Source: CALXXL01 sp964512385 (lineage in GTDB: Bacteria > Verrucomicrobiota > Lentisphaeria > Victivallales > Victivallaceae). Taken from it: 23,840 nucleotides of DNA. Numbering within the stretch: the first letter of the stretch is position 1; the number at the start of each line of letters is the position of its first letter. Location: assembly GCA_964512385.1 (NCBI GenBank), contig CAZEHZ010000029.1, positions 1 to 23,840 on the forward strand, in the 5' to 3' direction. The notes below the pieces were generated by a model. That model saw only the letters and a list, made by a program, of their open reading frames with translations. It searched no databases and was not told where the DNA came from. Positions 15,049 through 23,585 of the stretch are shown piece by piece. The position numbers were made by a program, and so were the translations under genes.

Positions 15049-15831
15049 TCAACTCCTGTTTTGTTGCTGCTCCAACAGCGTCATACCATCCCGATTCAAA
15101 AAACGCCGCACCCATTCGTGGTCAGACTCCACCCGCAATTTTCGCGGGTCGCCGCTATCTAAGATGCCCTTGGTGGTTTTATCCAAAATCACCACCCGGT
15201 CTATTATCGAAAAAATACTTTCCAACTCATGCGTAACGATAACAATAGTAGATTTTTGTGTATCACGCAAACTTAAAATCAACTTATCCAGTTCCGCCGC
15301 AGTAATCGGGTCCAGCCCGGCCGACGGTTCGTCAAAAAACAACAATTCCGGGTCTCTGGCCAACGCTCTGGCTAAGCCGGCCCGCTTCATCATGCCGCCG
15401 GAGAGTTCACCGGGCATAAAGTCGGCAAAGTCCGCCAAGCCGACCAGCTCCAGTTTGCTCATTGCGGTTTGTCGAATTGCCGCCTTGCCTAAATTGGAAA
15501 ACTCCTCTAACGGCAACTCCACATTTTCCAGCACCGTCAACGCTCCCAGCAACGCTCCGCCTTGATAGGTAACGCCGAAACGCTGCATTAACCTGCGCCG
15601 CTCCGCCTCTTTACACGCCGCCAGATTCCCACCCAGCACCTCTATTTTCCCCTTTAGCGGCTTATATAAACCGATAATCGTCTTCAGCACCGTACTTTTA
15701 CCGCACCCGGAGCCGCCTAAAATACCAAAAATTTCGCCCCGATTTACACTGAAATTCAGATTTTCCAGCACGGTGCGCTGCCCATAGCCGACGGCAACAT
15801 TCTGTATATCAATAATTTTCTCTACACTCAT
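15049..15831 (-). CDS. mlaF: MCE transporter ATPase MlaF-like
   Basis: This is the cytoplasmic ATPase driving the MlaE permease. Walker A GGSGCGKST is at residues 39-47, Q-loop in VTYQGGALLGALTV (87-100), signature LSGGMMKRAGLARA (143-156), Walker B LLFFDEP (163-169) with SAGLDPI, and switch His in VTHELESI (199-206). The Q-loop tail GALLGALTV and LSGGMMKR are distinctive for the MlaF/Ttg2A branch. 260 residues is normal. The ATG is 3 nt after the mlaE stop (TGA-GTT-ATG), so translation is probably coupled. Confidence 0.94.
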   Translation of the reverse strand: MSVEKIIDIQNVAVGYGQRTVLENLNFSVNRGEIFGILGGSGCGKSTVLKTIIGLYKPLKGKIEVLGGNLAACKEAERRRLMQRFGVTYQGGALLGALTVLENVELPLEEFSNLGKAAIRQTAMSKLELVGLADFADFMPGELSGGMMKRAGLARALARDPELLFFDEPSAGLDPITAAELDKLILSLRDTQKSTIVIVTHELESIFSIIDRVVILDKTTKGILDSGDPRKLRVESDHEWVRRFLNRDGMTLLEQQQNRS

Positions 15832-15834
15832 AAC

Positions 15835-16641
15835 TCAATACCCCCAAACCATATACAGCAAAGTCAATACCGCATCCGCCACTACCACGGCCAAAATTCC
15901 GCTGACCACCGCCTGCGTGGACGCTCTGCCCACCGCCTGCGCATCACCGCCGGCGGCAAAACCCCGTTGACACCCCACCAGCGTTATCAGCCACGCAAAC
16001 ACCACCGTTTTTAAAATTCCCATCACCAAAACCGACGGCGACAACACCGCTAAAGTACGGGCAATATATACCTGTGCCGGCAGATTCATATAACCAATCG
16101 CCACCAACAACCCGCCAATCACGCCGGCCAAATCGCCGATTACCGCCAGCAACGGTAACGACACCGTCATGGCTAAAAGTTTAGGAACCACCAGAAAACG
16201 CACCGGACGAATCCCCATGGTTTCCAGCGCATTCAACTCTTCAGACACCTTCATGGTGCCGATTTCCGCCGCAAAACTGGACCCGGCACGCCCGGTGGCA
16301 ATAATCGCCACCATTAACGGCCCCAACTCTTTTAAAATCGAAAAACCCAATAAGTCGGCCACAAACAACTCCGCACCGTATTTCTGCAGCTGCACCGCCG
16401 ACTGAAACCCCAGAATCACCCCCATCAGCACACATATATAACACACAATCGGCACCGACTGCCGGCCGCACAAATCCAGATAATAAAGCACATCACGCCA
16501 GCGGATTCGTTTTGGGCGTGCCAAAGCCTCCAGCAAGCCGCCGAACACGTCGCCCACAAAGGCCACTGTGCTGAATGCGCCGGAGACACCGTTGGCCGTA
16601 TCCCGGCCAATATCTGTAACAATATTCTTTACTTTTTTCAT
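15835..16641 (-). CDS. mlaE: MCE transporter permease MlaE-like
   Basis: This is the inner-membrane permease of the MCE lipid transporter, with about five to six membrane segments and the conserved family stretches GVILGFQSAVQLQKYGAELF, LKELGPLMVAIIATGRAGSS and ELNALETMGIRPVRFLVVPK. I place the start at the ATG at 16641, giving 268 residues and the N-terminus MKKVKNIVTD, close to the usual MlaE length. The frame stays open to a TTG at 16713, which would add 24 residues unlike the family. Neither start has a good Shine-Dalgarno site. It is the first gene of the mlaE-mlaF-mlaD operon and is divergent from the YdbH-like gene at 16787. Confidence 0.92.
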   Translation of the reverse strand: MKKVKNIVTDIGRDTANGVSGAFSTVAFVGDVFGGLLEALARPKRIRWRDVLYYLDLCGRQSVPIVCYICVLMGVILGFQSAVQLQKYGAELFVADLLGFSILKELGPLMVAIIATGRAGSSFAAEIGTMKVSEELNALETMGIRPVRFLVVPKLLAMTVSLPLLAVIGDLAGVIGGLLVAIGYMNLPAQVYIARTLAVLSPSVLVMGILKTVVFAWLITLVGCQRGFAAGGDAQAVGRASTQAVVSGILAVVVADAVLTLLYMVWGY

Positions 16642-16737
16642 AATATAACAATTTACACCACAAATCCCAAAATAAAAAGTCGGCAATGCAAGGTTTTGGC
16701 TTTTTTTTGGCAAATAACTTTATAATTTTACGGATTG

Positions 16738-16751
16738 TGCTATATTATAGC
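16738..16751. promoter_or_regulatory. Palindromic divergent promoter region between mlaE and the YdbH-like gene
   Basis: GCTATA-T-TATAGC (16739-16751) is a perfect 13-bp palindrome. On the plus strand it provides an extended -10 (TG at 16738-16739, TATATT at 16741-16746). On the minus strand it reads TATAAT. Both flanking genes could therefore be started from overlapping -10 boxes. No strong -35 was found for either direction. Confidence 0.4.
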
Positions 16752-16786
16752 GAGTGTAACTATATAGACAGAACAGGAGAAGTGCA

Positions 16787-19369
16787 ATGAGCAAAAAAAG
16801 TTGTTTCCGGATTTTATGGCTTTCCGGCATTATGCTTTTTGCCGCCTTGACGGGTTACAGCATTTGGCTTTACAATATTGTTCTGCCCCGTAAAGTGGCC
16901 GAACTACCGCTTAAAGATTTACAGCGTACCGGGCTGACGGCATTTACCGAACCCAATGGCACGGAGTGGAACTGCGGCTTTGACAACTTTTTTAATCCGG
17001 CGTCGTTTGAAGTAAAAACGGTGCGCTGGAACGGCATATCACAACTATTGTTTCCGTGGCAAAACAGCCGAATTAACGTTACTCAACAATGGCGTTGGAA
17101 AGGTATAAATGGTGAAGACTGTTTTTATTTTGTACCATCCGGAACCTTTATGACCAGAGTGGGCGACAACCGGCAGTATACGGTGTTTAATGCCGACAAT
17201 CAAATCGTACGTTCTTACGGTAACTTTTCTTATTCAACTTCAAATCAATGGGCAGAACTGGGCTTGCCCCCGTTGCTGGCCGAGCCGACGGATTTAACTA
17301 TTGTCGGAAATTTGAATATTGAATATTCCCCTGTACTCCGCAGTCGCTCCCAAGGCAAAATCAGCGGTAAAATCCGTTTATTTCAGGATGTTGATTTGCT
17401 CTTAAAAGATACGCCGTATCAAAACATCAATGAAGAAACCACCATTGAATACGGTAACTATGTGGCCGCTAACGACATCGATATCAAAGGCGAATTCCGT
17501 AATCTGAAGCTCCAACAAATTACAGTTACCCCGGACAATCGGCATCAACGGCTTTACAGCCTTGACTTTTACGGCATCTGGCAACCGGTTATCAGCTGGT
17601 ATAATGCCGGGTTAACCATCCGGCCGCACCACGGCCAAGTTACTATGCAGGAAGACTATACAAATATAGAAACTCAGCCGGAGTGCATTGAACGCACGGT
17701 TTTAAACCTCTCAATTCCGCAGTTTGAAGCTGACGGCCAGAATACGGAATTAAAGTTGACCAATATTCTAAATGATACCGTGGAAAAACTGCATTTAAGT
17801 GTTTTCGGCACCGTAATCTCGGCAGAAAACTTAAAACAGGAAGCGTCATCTGCCGCCGCTTTAGAGCAACATTCCGGCCGCAATCTGAATTGGATAAGTT
17901 CGCCGTTTAAACTAAAAATAGACGGTCAATACACAGCCGGAATTTATCAATCCTCCAGCGGAATAATTTTAACTGCCGACCACCTCCAATTCACTCTGCC
18001 CGGCAATGTTATCATTAATGCCATACCGGACTCCAACGGAAAAATCCATGCCGATTTCAGTTTTTCAAATACCTTCTATCCGTACACAATAAGTGTAAAT
18101 GAGATTGAACTGCCGGATGGCATTCGCCTAAAACAGCCGCAGTTTAAAGTGGACTCCGATAAAGTAACTTTACTAATTAAGAGCCTCCCCTATCAAAACG
18201 CCAAATTAAACATGAATATTCAGGATGCCAAACTGGGGTTCACTCCTGACGGCGTTCACCTCAGCTCCGCCCAAGCCCAAGGCAGTTTAGGTAACTGGAG
18301 TTTTACGCTTCCGGCATTCAGCATGAATAAAATTGACGGCAAAACCACATTTTCCGCCGTCGGCGGTCAAGCCAAGTTTATCATAAACACTCAAGTGCGG
18401 TTATGGACCGACACGCTGAATATCTCCAACACCGGACTATCCGCCAAGCTCAGCTTTAAAAGCGGTGTTTTGGCCGCCGGTATAAATACCGAATTAAAAT
18501 TGACCAATGCTGGCGGCCAACGCTTTGAAACCGCCCCCGCCGCCGTCACGCAGGCTTGGTTTAATTTAACCGACGGCAGTTGTAAAATTGTTCACCCGGA
18601 AGTTGAAACCGTAAATTTGCCGCCTAACCGCAAAGCTGCGGCCGATGGTCAATTTGGTTATGAACTTTCCGCCGACACCGATTTGGTCTTTTCCGGAAGA
18701 TTTGCCGGCACATTCAAAAGCGAAGTATTACAGCTTGGTCAAGTTGCCGCTCAATGGACGGAAAATTATCCGCAAACCGAGCAGTCGCCGATTTTCCATG
18801 TAACCTCTGCCGCAGGTTCAATTTACGGTTTTCCGGCTAAAAACATACAGTTAACCTGGCAGTGGAGCGAAAAAGAGTTGCAGTTGCGCAGTTTCCAATG
18901 CCGCTTTATGAACGGTCAACTTACCATGCTGACGCCGGAGCGGTTTTATTTGGAAAATATTGATGCCGCATTGCTGTGCGAACAGCTTCTGCAGTTACCC
19001 TCAGCTCAAATATCCGGCACGGTAGACGGCGTTGTGTCGCCATTTATGAAAGACGGCAAATTATGTTTTAATCCGTCGTCCATCGCCACTTATCCGGGGC
19101 AGTTCGGCAATGCAAAATTCCCGAAACTGCCGGAATTCACCGCCGACGATATCGCTAAAAATGTAACCTGCGATGCGTTGGCCGACTTTAATTACAACTA
19201 TTTACGCTTTGATTTGACCGGCCGCCAAGTGATTTTCAGTGCAAACGGCACGCCGGCTTCGCCTCTCGTATATACGATGGATTCTTCTACCGGCCGTTTC
19301 CGCCCTGCGGAGGACGCCGATTCAGCGTTTCAAGACGAGATGACCATTGAATTAGAATATAATTTATAA
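16787..19369 (+). CDS. YdbH/AsmA-like membrane-anchored lipid-bridge candidate
   Basis: A short positive N-terminus and one membrane helix (about residues 9-29) are followed by some 830 residues of beta-rich sequence in the cell envelope. There are no enzyme motifs. The alternating short-strand style and the C-terminal part (about 715-860), in particular PSAQISGTVDGVVSPFMKDG followed by a FxLTGRQ strand, resemble the end of YdbH and other AsmA-like proteins. Those proteins form hydrophobic grooves carrying phospholipids towards the outer membrane. The divergent mlaE operon and the plsX/fabH genes nearby fit a lipid-export role. The E. coli partner lipoprotein YnbE and YdbL are absent. CAGGAG precedes the ATG. 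Family assignment is by pattern only; an unrelated beta-rich surface protein is possible. Confidence 0.6.
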   Translation: MSKKSCFRILWLSGIMLFAALTGYSIWLYNIVLPRKVAELPLKDLQRTGLTAFTEPNGTEWNCGFDNFFNPASFEVKTVRWNGISQLLFPWQNSRINVTQQWRWKGINGEDCFYFVPSGTFMTRVGDNRQYTVFNADNQIVRSYGNFSYSTSNQWAELGLPPLLAEPTDLTIVGNLNIEYSPVLRSRSQGKISGKIRLFQDVDLLLKDTPYQNINEETTIEYGNYVAANDIDIKGEFRNLKLQQITVTPDNRHQRLYSLDFYGIWQPVISWYNAGLTIRPHHGQVTMQEDYTNIETQPECIERTVLNLSIPQFEADGQNTELKLTNILNDTVEKLHLSVFGTVISAENLKQEASSAAALEQHSGRNLNWISSPFKLKIDGQYTAGIYQSSSGIILTADHLQFTLPGNVIINAIPDSNGKIHADFSFSNTFYPYTISVNEIELPDGIRLKQPQFKVDSDKVTLLIKSLPYQNAKLNMNIQDAKLGFTPDGVHLSSAQAQGSLGNWSFTLPAFSMNKIDGKTTFSAVGGQAKFIINTQVRLWTDTLNISNTGLSAKLSFKSGVLAAGINTELKLTNAGGQRFETAPAAVTQAWFNLTDGSCKIVHPEVETVNLPPNRKAAADGQFGYELSADTDLVFSGRFAGTFKSEVLQLGQVAAQWTENYPQTEQSPIFHVTSAAGSIYGFPAKNIQLTWQWSEKELQLRSFQCRFMNGQLTMLTPERFYLENIDAALLCEQLLQLPSAQISGTVDGVVSPFMKDGKLCFNPSSIATYPGQFGNAKFPKLPEFTADDIAKNVTCDALADFNYNYLRFDLTGRQVIFSANGTPASPLVYTMDSSTGRFRPAEDADSAFQDEMTIELEYNL

Positions 19370-19380
19370 GGATAAAAAAA

Positions 19381-20946
19381 ATGGAAAATATTACCGAAAA
19401 AACGTTGCCGGTAGTAGCAATTGTCGGCCGCCCGAATGTGGGTAAGTCGTCATTGTTCAATGCGCTTATCGGCTCCCGGCTCAGCATTGTGCATGAAATG
19501 CCCGGCGTAACCAGAGACCGGGTTATGGCACCGACCAGTTATCGCAACCGCCGCTTTCAGCTTATCGACACCGGCGGTCTGGCGTTACGCTATGGCGAAA
19601 CCCGTAATCGGGACATGTGGGATGAACGCATATCCCAGCAGGTGGAAAGCGCTTTGACCGATGCCGACGTACTGGTTTTTGTCACCAATGTACAAGACGG
19701 CGTAATGCCGTTGGATGAAGAAGTGGCGCAAAAACTGCGTGAACACGGTAAAACCGTGTTGCTGGTGGCCAATAAATCTGATAATCCCACGCTGGTTCAA
19801 CAGGCGGTGGAAATGACGCAGTTCGGCTTTAAACGGGTTTTCCCCGTCTCCTGCCTGCATCGGAGCGGAATCGGCGATTTGCTGGATGAAATTGTGGACA
19901 GTCTGCCGGCGGAGGAAGTGCTTCCGGAAACTGAAGACGCCGAAAATGCGGCCTCGCCAAGCGTGGAAAATGAGCCGGTGCGCATCGCCATTTTAGGCCG
20001 TCCGAACGTAGGTAAGTCCTCATTAGTAAATGCGTTGCTGGGTGAAGACCGGGTAATGGTGTCGGATGTGGCCGGCACGACACGAGATGCCATTGATGTG
20101 GATTTTGCCATTCAATACCGTGGAGAAGAACGCCCGGCAGTTTTGATTGACACCGCCGGATTGCGCAAAAAAGCCAAAGTCAGCGATGCGGTGGAGATGT
20201 TCAGCGTAATGCGGGCGCAAACCGCTTTATCGAGAGCCAGAATCGTGCTGTTTGTAACCGAGGCCAGCATTGACGGCGTTACCGCTCAAGACCGCCGGAT
20301 TGCCGGCATGATTGAAGAATCCGGCAAAGCCTGCGTACTGGTGGTAAATAAGGTGGATACCTGCAGTGAACATCCGTCGGCGGAAATTGTAAAACAGATT
20401 CGCTACACCCTGCCGGGGCTGAGCTATGCGCCGTTGGTGCTGGTCAGTGCCGAAAAGCGGCGTAATCTGAGTCTTTTGCTGGACCAGATATCGCAGGTGA
20501 TGGAGCTGTTGAACGTGCGTATCCCCACCAGCGTGGTGAATCAGGTGATTTCCGATGCCTTTGAAAAGGTGTCGCCGCCGGTAATCGGCTATGCGCCGTT
20601 AAAATTGTATTACTCCAGTCAGGTGGCTACCGAACCGCCGAAATTTTTGTTGTTCGTCAACGACAAGAAGTATTGCGCCGACAATTATTTAGCCTATCTG
20701 CGCAACGCCCTGCGTTCGGCATTTGACTTTACCGGCTTGCCGATTGTTCTGGAGTTGCGTTCACGCCCCAAAAAAGTGGAAAGCGTTCATACTCCCAGCC
20801 GGTCAACTCCCGGCCGTCCGGCTCGGAAAAGCGGTTCTAAGCCCAAACCGGCGGCCAAACCGAAGAAAAAATCCGGTACCAGCCGGGTTGGCGGGCCCAA
20901 TAGTAAAAAACGTGCCGGAACCGGCAAAGGACGGCCGAAACGCTAA
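19381..20946 (+). CDS. der: Ribosome biogenesis GTPase Der (EngA) with extended basic tail
   Basis: Der is a double-GTPase needed for maturation of the 50S subunit. First G domain: GRPNVGKSS (16-24), G3 DTGG (63-66), G4 NKSD (131-134). Second: GRPNVGKSS (206-214), G3 DTAG (257-260), G4 NKVD (323-326). A KH-like domain at about residues 385-460 follows. The length of 521 exceeds the usual 440-490 because of a tail of about 55 residues after RSRPKKVES, made almost only of Lys, Arg, Pro, Ser, Gly and Ala, probably a disordered rRNA-binding extension. The ATG is 11 nt after the YdbH-like gene with AAGGA overlapping the upstream stop, so the two genes are likely co-transcribed. Confidence 0.96.
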   Translation: MENITEKTLPVVAIVGRPNVGKSSLFNALIGSRLSIVHEMPGVTRDRVMAPTSYRNRRFQLIDTGGLALRYGETRNRDMWDERISQQVESALTDADVLVFVTNVQDGVMPLDEEVAQKLREHGKTVLLVANKSDNPTLVQQAVEMTQFGFKRVFPVSCLHRSGIGDLLDEIVDSLPAEEVLPETEDAENAASPSVENEPVRIAILGRPNVGKSSLVNALLGEDRVMVSDVAGTTRDAIDVDFAIQYRGEERPAVLIDTAGLRKKAKVSDAVEMFSVMRAQTALSRARIVLFVTEASIDGVTAQDRRIAGMIEESGKACVLVVNKVDTCSEHPSAEIVKQIRYTLPGLSYAPLVLVSAEKRRNLSLLLDQISQVMELLNVRIPTSVVNQVISDAFEKVSPPVIGYAPLKLYYSSQVATEPPKFLLFVNDKKYCADNYLAYLRNALRSAFDFTGLPIVLELRSRPKKVESVHTPSRSTPGRPARKSGSKPKPAAKPKKKSGTSRVGGPNSKKRAGTGKGRPKR

Positions 20947-20984
20947 AAAATAGATGCGATATTGCAAATATTTTAGAATCGAAC

Positions 20985-21012
20985 TTGCAAAACCAGTAAA
21001 ATAGTGTATATT
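20985..21012 (+). promoter_or_regulatory. Promoter of rpmF-plsX
   Basis: TTGCAA (20985-20990) and TATATT (21007-21012) are 16 nt apart in the 130-nt gap after der, giving a leader of about 58 nt to the rpmF start. The leader contains a small symmetric element, TGTTTT-GTG-AAAACA (21030-21044), of unknown meaning. Confidence 0.5.
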
Positions 21013-21076
21013 TAGCATTCATACTATATTGTTTTGTGAAAACACATAAATTTATATAATTCTAAGGAGATTAAAA

Positions 21077-21253
21077 ATGGCAGTTCCAAAACGTAAGACA
21101 TCGAAAATGAAGAAACGCATGCGTAAGGCCGCTAACCGCTATGAAGGCGTACAGGCCACATTCTGCACCGCTTGCGGTGCCCCGGCAGCTCCGCACCGCG
21201 TATGCAAGGCTTGCGGCAGCTATAAAGGCAAGCAGATTCTCAGCGTAGACTAA
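21077..21253 (+). CDS. rpmF: 50S ribosomal protein L32
   Basis: This 58-residue protein begins MAVPKRKTSKMKKRMRKAAN, the conserved basic L32 N-terminus, and ends with two Cys pairs, CTAC (residues 30-33) and CKAC (43-46), that can bind zinc. It is a large-subunit structural protein. AAGGAG at 21064-21069 is a strong ribosome binding site, as expected for a highly made protein. plsX starts 24 nt after the stop, the common bacterial rpmF-plsX-fabH order. The yceD (DUF177) gene that often precedes rpmF is absent, with der in that place. Confidence 0.97.
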   Translation: MAVPKRKTSKMKKRMRKAANRYEGVQATFCTACGAPAAPHRVCKACGSYKGKQILSVD

Positions 21254-21277
21254 TTCGCTTTTGAAAGGCGGTGTGTC

Positions 21278-22303
21278 ATGTTAAAAATTGCCGTAGACGC
21301 CATGGGCGGCGACTACGCGCCGGGCATTTGTATAGAAGGTGCGGCGCGGGCGTTGTATGATTATCCGGATGTACACTTGGTATTAGTGGGGCATGAAAAA
21401 AAACTTGCCTATTATCTGGAACGCTACGGCATAGCACGGCACAGCCGCATCAGTGTGGTTCATGCGGAAAGCGTAGTGGAAATGTGCGAACCTTCCACTG
21501 CGTCAATTCGCAGTAAAAGAGATTCCAGCATTACCACTTGCGCTAAGTTGTTGAAAACCAAAGACGTTGAAGCAATGGTAAGTCCGGGGCATACCGGGGC
21601 TTTAGTAACTGCGACCAAGGTTTTAGTGCGCACATTGCCGGGTATTGACCGCCCGGCGCTGGGGGCCTCACTACCACAGTCAAACGGTAGATTTCTGCTG
21701 ATGGATGCGGGTGCCAATACCAACTGTACGGCACTGAATTTAGTGCAATTTGCAATCATGGGGTCTGTATACGGATCATATCTGTTAAAAAAAGACCATC
21801 CCCGTGTCGGATTGCTGAGCGTTGGCGGAGAAGACATTAAGGGTAATGAATTAACCAAAAGTGTATTCAAGTTATTATCTGAAATGCCCATAAATTTTGT
21901 GGGCAACGTAGAGGGCGATTCAGTGTTTGAAAACGCCGCCGACGTAGTGATTTCAGATGGTTTTTGCGGCAATGTGCTGTTAAAAACCTGTGAAGGTTTA
22001 GCTCGGCTGACCATGGTGTGGCTTAAAGAGGTTTTGTCTAAGAATCCCGTCCGTTATACCGGGGCGATGTTGGCCAAGAATGCTTTTCGTGAGCTGAAAA
22101 GCTATGGCGACGCCAGTGAACTCGGCGGTGCGCCGTTGTTAGGATTAAACGGTATTTGCATTATCGGGCACGGGTCAAGTAATCCGTGGGCGGTACGCAA
22201 TCAGATAAGAGTGGCTCGTGAATGCCACCAGTTTGGCATTAATGAAAAGATTACTCAGCGCATTGCGGAATGTAAAGATTTTATGGATGCGCTTAATGGA
22301 TAA
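21278..22303 (+). CDS. plsX: Phosphate acyltransferase PlsX
   Basis: PlsX converts acyl-ACP and phosphate into acyl-phosphate, the donor for the first acylation of glycerol-3-phosphate in membrane lipid synthesis. It is a peripheral membrane enzyme. Conserved stretches: VDAMGGDYAP at residues 6-15, VSPGHTGALV, LMDAGAN, LSVGGEDIKGNEL, VVISDGFCGNVLLKT and a C-terminal IIGHGSS. 341 residues is the normal length. GGCGGTG lies before the ATG at 21278. It follows rpmF by 24 nt and precedes fabH by 102 nt. Confidence 0.97.
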   Translation: MLKIAVDAMGGDYAPGICIEGAARALYDYPDVHLVLVGHEKKLAYYLERYGIARHSRISVVHAESVVEMCEPSTASIRSKRDSSITTCAKLLKTKDVEAMVSPGHTGALVTATKVLVRTLPGIDRPALGASLPQSNGRFLLMDAGANTNCTALNLVQFAIMGSVYGSYLLKKDHPRVGLLSVGGEDIKGNELTKSVFKLLSEMPINFVGNVEGDSVFENAADVVISDGFCGNVLLKTCEGLARLTMVWLKEVLSKNPVRYTGAMLAKNAFRELKSYGDASELGGAPLLGLNGICIIGHGSSNPWAVRNQIRVARECHQFGINEKITQRIAECKDFMDALNG

Positions 22304-22405
22304 GTGCAATGGCGGCTACATAACAGTGGAATTACTTTAACCGTAAATTTTATGATTGCCAACATAGCAAAATAGAGAAACAGTAAATTATCAGGAGTCC
22401 GGCTA

Positions 22406-23389
22406 ATGGGCATAAAGATTGTAGCTACCGGTTCTTATGTACCGGAACGTGTTTTAACCAACGCCGATTTGGAAAAAATGGTGGAAACGTCTGACGAGTG
22501 GATTCGTACTCGTACCGGCATTCAGGAGCGTCATATTGCCACGCCGGAACAGGCCACCAGTGATCTTGCTTACGAAGCAGCCAAACGAGCATTGGAAATG
22601 GCCGGCATTGACGGCGGAGAATTAGGGGCAATCATCGTAGCCAGTGTTACTCCGGACCATAGTTTTCCGAATACGGCGTGTTTGTTACAGCGTAAATTAG
22701 GAGCGTCCAAGGCATTTTGTTTTGACTTGTCGGCGGCATGTTCCGGTTTGTTGTATTCCTTAGTTACAGCGGATTCGCTGATGAAGTCCGTCCAGAATTT
22801 GAATTACGTTCTGGTAATCGGCGCCGAAAAACTCTCCAGCATTGTAAATTGGGAAGATCGAAACACATGCGTGTTGTTTGGCGATGGTGCGGCGGCAGTA
22901 TTGTTAAAACGTACCGAAGATGCCGCCGACTCTATTACTGCGTTTGAACTTGGTGCCGATGGTAATTATACCGATATTCTGTTTATGCCGGCTGGCGGCA
23001 GTCGTAATCCCGCCACTCAGGAAACGGTAGCCAATCACCTGCACACCATTAATATGGCCGGTAAGGAGACCTTTAAATTGGCTGTTACCGCCATGTACAC
23101 CAGTTCGCAGAACGTAATGGCTAAAGCCGGAGTGAAGAATACGGACATCAAGTATTTGATTCCGCATCAGGCGAACGCTCGCATTATGGGGGCGGTAGCG
23201 CAGCGTTTGGACATTACGGAAGAGCATATTTATATGAATATTCAGCGTTACGGCAACACCTCGGCGGCCAGTATAGGTTTATGCCTTGATGAAATCGTGC
23301 GCGGCAATTTAATTCAGCCCGGCGATAAATTATTACTTACGGCTTTTGGCGGCGGTTTGACTTGGGGGTCATTACTGATTACCTGGTAG
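22406..23389 (+). CDS. fabH: Beta-ketoacyl-ACP synthase III (FabH)
   Basis: FabH condenses acetyl-CoA with malonyl-ACP to begin fatty acid synthesis in the cytoplasm. The catalytic triad is complete: Cys112 in DLSAACSGLLY, His254 in IPHQANARI and Asn284 in RYGNTSAAS. The N-terminal TSDEWIRTRTGIQERHI and C-terminal LTAFGGGLTWGS are also diagnostic. 327 residues is standard. CAGGAG precedes the ATG. The 102-nt gap after plsX shows no convincing promoter, so transcription from the rpmF promoter is likely. The tRNA-Tyr gene starts only 10 nt after the stop. Confidence 0.97.
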   Translation: MGIKIVATGSYVPERVLTNADLEKMVETSDEWIRTRTGIQERHIATPEQATSDLAYEAAKRALEMAGIDGGELGAIIVASVTPDHSFPNTACLLQRKLGASKAFCFDLSAACSGLLYSLVTADSLMKSVQNLNYVLVIGAEKLSSIVNWEDRNTCVLFGDGAAAVLLKRTEDAADSITAFELGADGNYTDILFMPAGGSRNPATQETVANHLHTINMAGKETFKLAVTAMYTSSQNVMAKAGVKNTDIKYLIPHQANARIMGAVAQRLDITEEHIYMNIQRYGNTSAASIGLCLDEIVRGNLIQPGDKLLLTAFGGGLTWGSLLITW

Positions 23390-23399
23390 AAAAATTTCC

Positions 23400-23484
23400 G
23401 GTGGAGTTCCCGAGCGGCCAAAGGGGGCAGACTGTAAATCTGCTGGTGATACCTTCGATGGTTCGAATCCATCCTCCACCACCA
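23400..23484 (+). tRNA. tRNA-Tyr (anticodon GTA)
   Basis: This 85-nt class II tRNA has a 7-bp acceptor stem (GGTGGAG with CTCCACC), an anticodon stem GCAGA/TCTGC with loop CTGTAAA (anticodon GTA), and a long variable arm (TGGTGATACCTTC). It also has a T-stem GATGG/CCATC with loop TTCGAAT, discriminator A and encoded CCA. It lies 10 nt after fabH, too close for a separate promoter outside the coding region, so it is probably processed from the fabH transcript or uses a promoter inside fabH. Confidence 0.97.
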
Positions 23485-23491
23485 CTATTTT

Positions 23492-23516
23492 AAGCTCAGA
23501 AATGAGCTTTTTTTAT
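23492..23516 (+). terminator. Rho-independent terminator after tRNA-Tyr
   Basis: AAGCTCA (23492-23498), a GAAA tetraloop and TGAGCTT (23503-23509) form a 7-bp hairpin followed by a T-run. It starts 7 nt after the tRNA 3' end and probably ends the whole rpmF-plsX-fabH-tRNA transcript. Confidence 0.88.
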
Positions 23517-23585
23517 TTTAGTGTCCTGCAATGTCATTGCGTGTCTTCCGGCGGCTTAACTATTCATATTTGCACAGCTTTTCAT

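Noticed and set aside
16642..16713. N-terminal extension of MlaE from a TTG start
   Set aside because: The 24 extra residues do not look like the family, and the shorter form from ATG 16641 matches usual MlaE length.
578..20946. Repeated use of AGA after GCC or ACC codons (for example Ala-Arg as GCC AGA)
   Set aside because: GCC CGN pairs also occur often. It reads as codon-context bias, not as a recoding or recognition signal.
21460..22014. 184-codon minus-strand frame within plsX
   Set aside because: It is a shadow of a fully conserved PlsX; no family features.
23528..23540. Palindrome GCAATGTCATTGC in the right spacer
   Set aside because: It is short, isolated, not near a promoter and expected by chance in a window this long.
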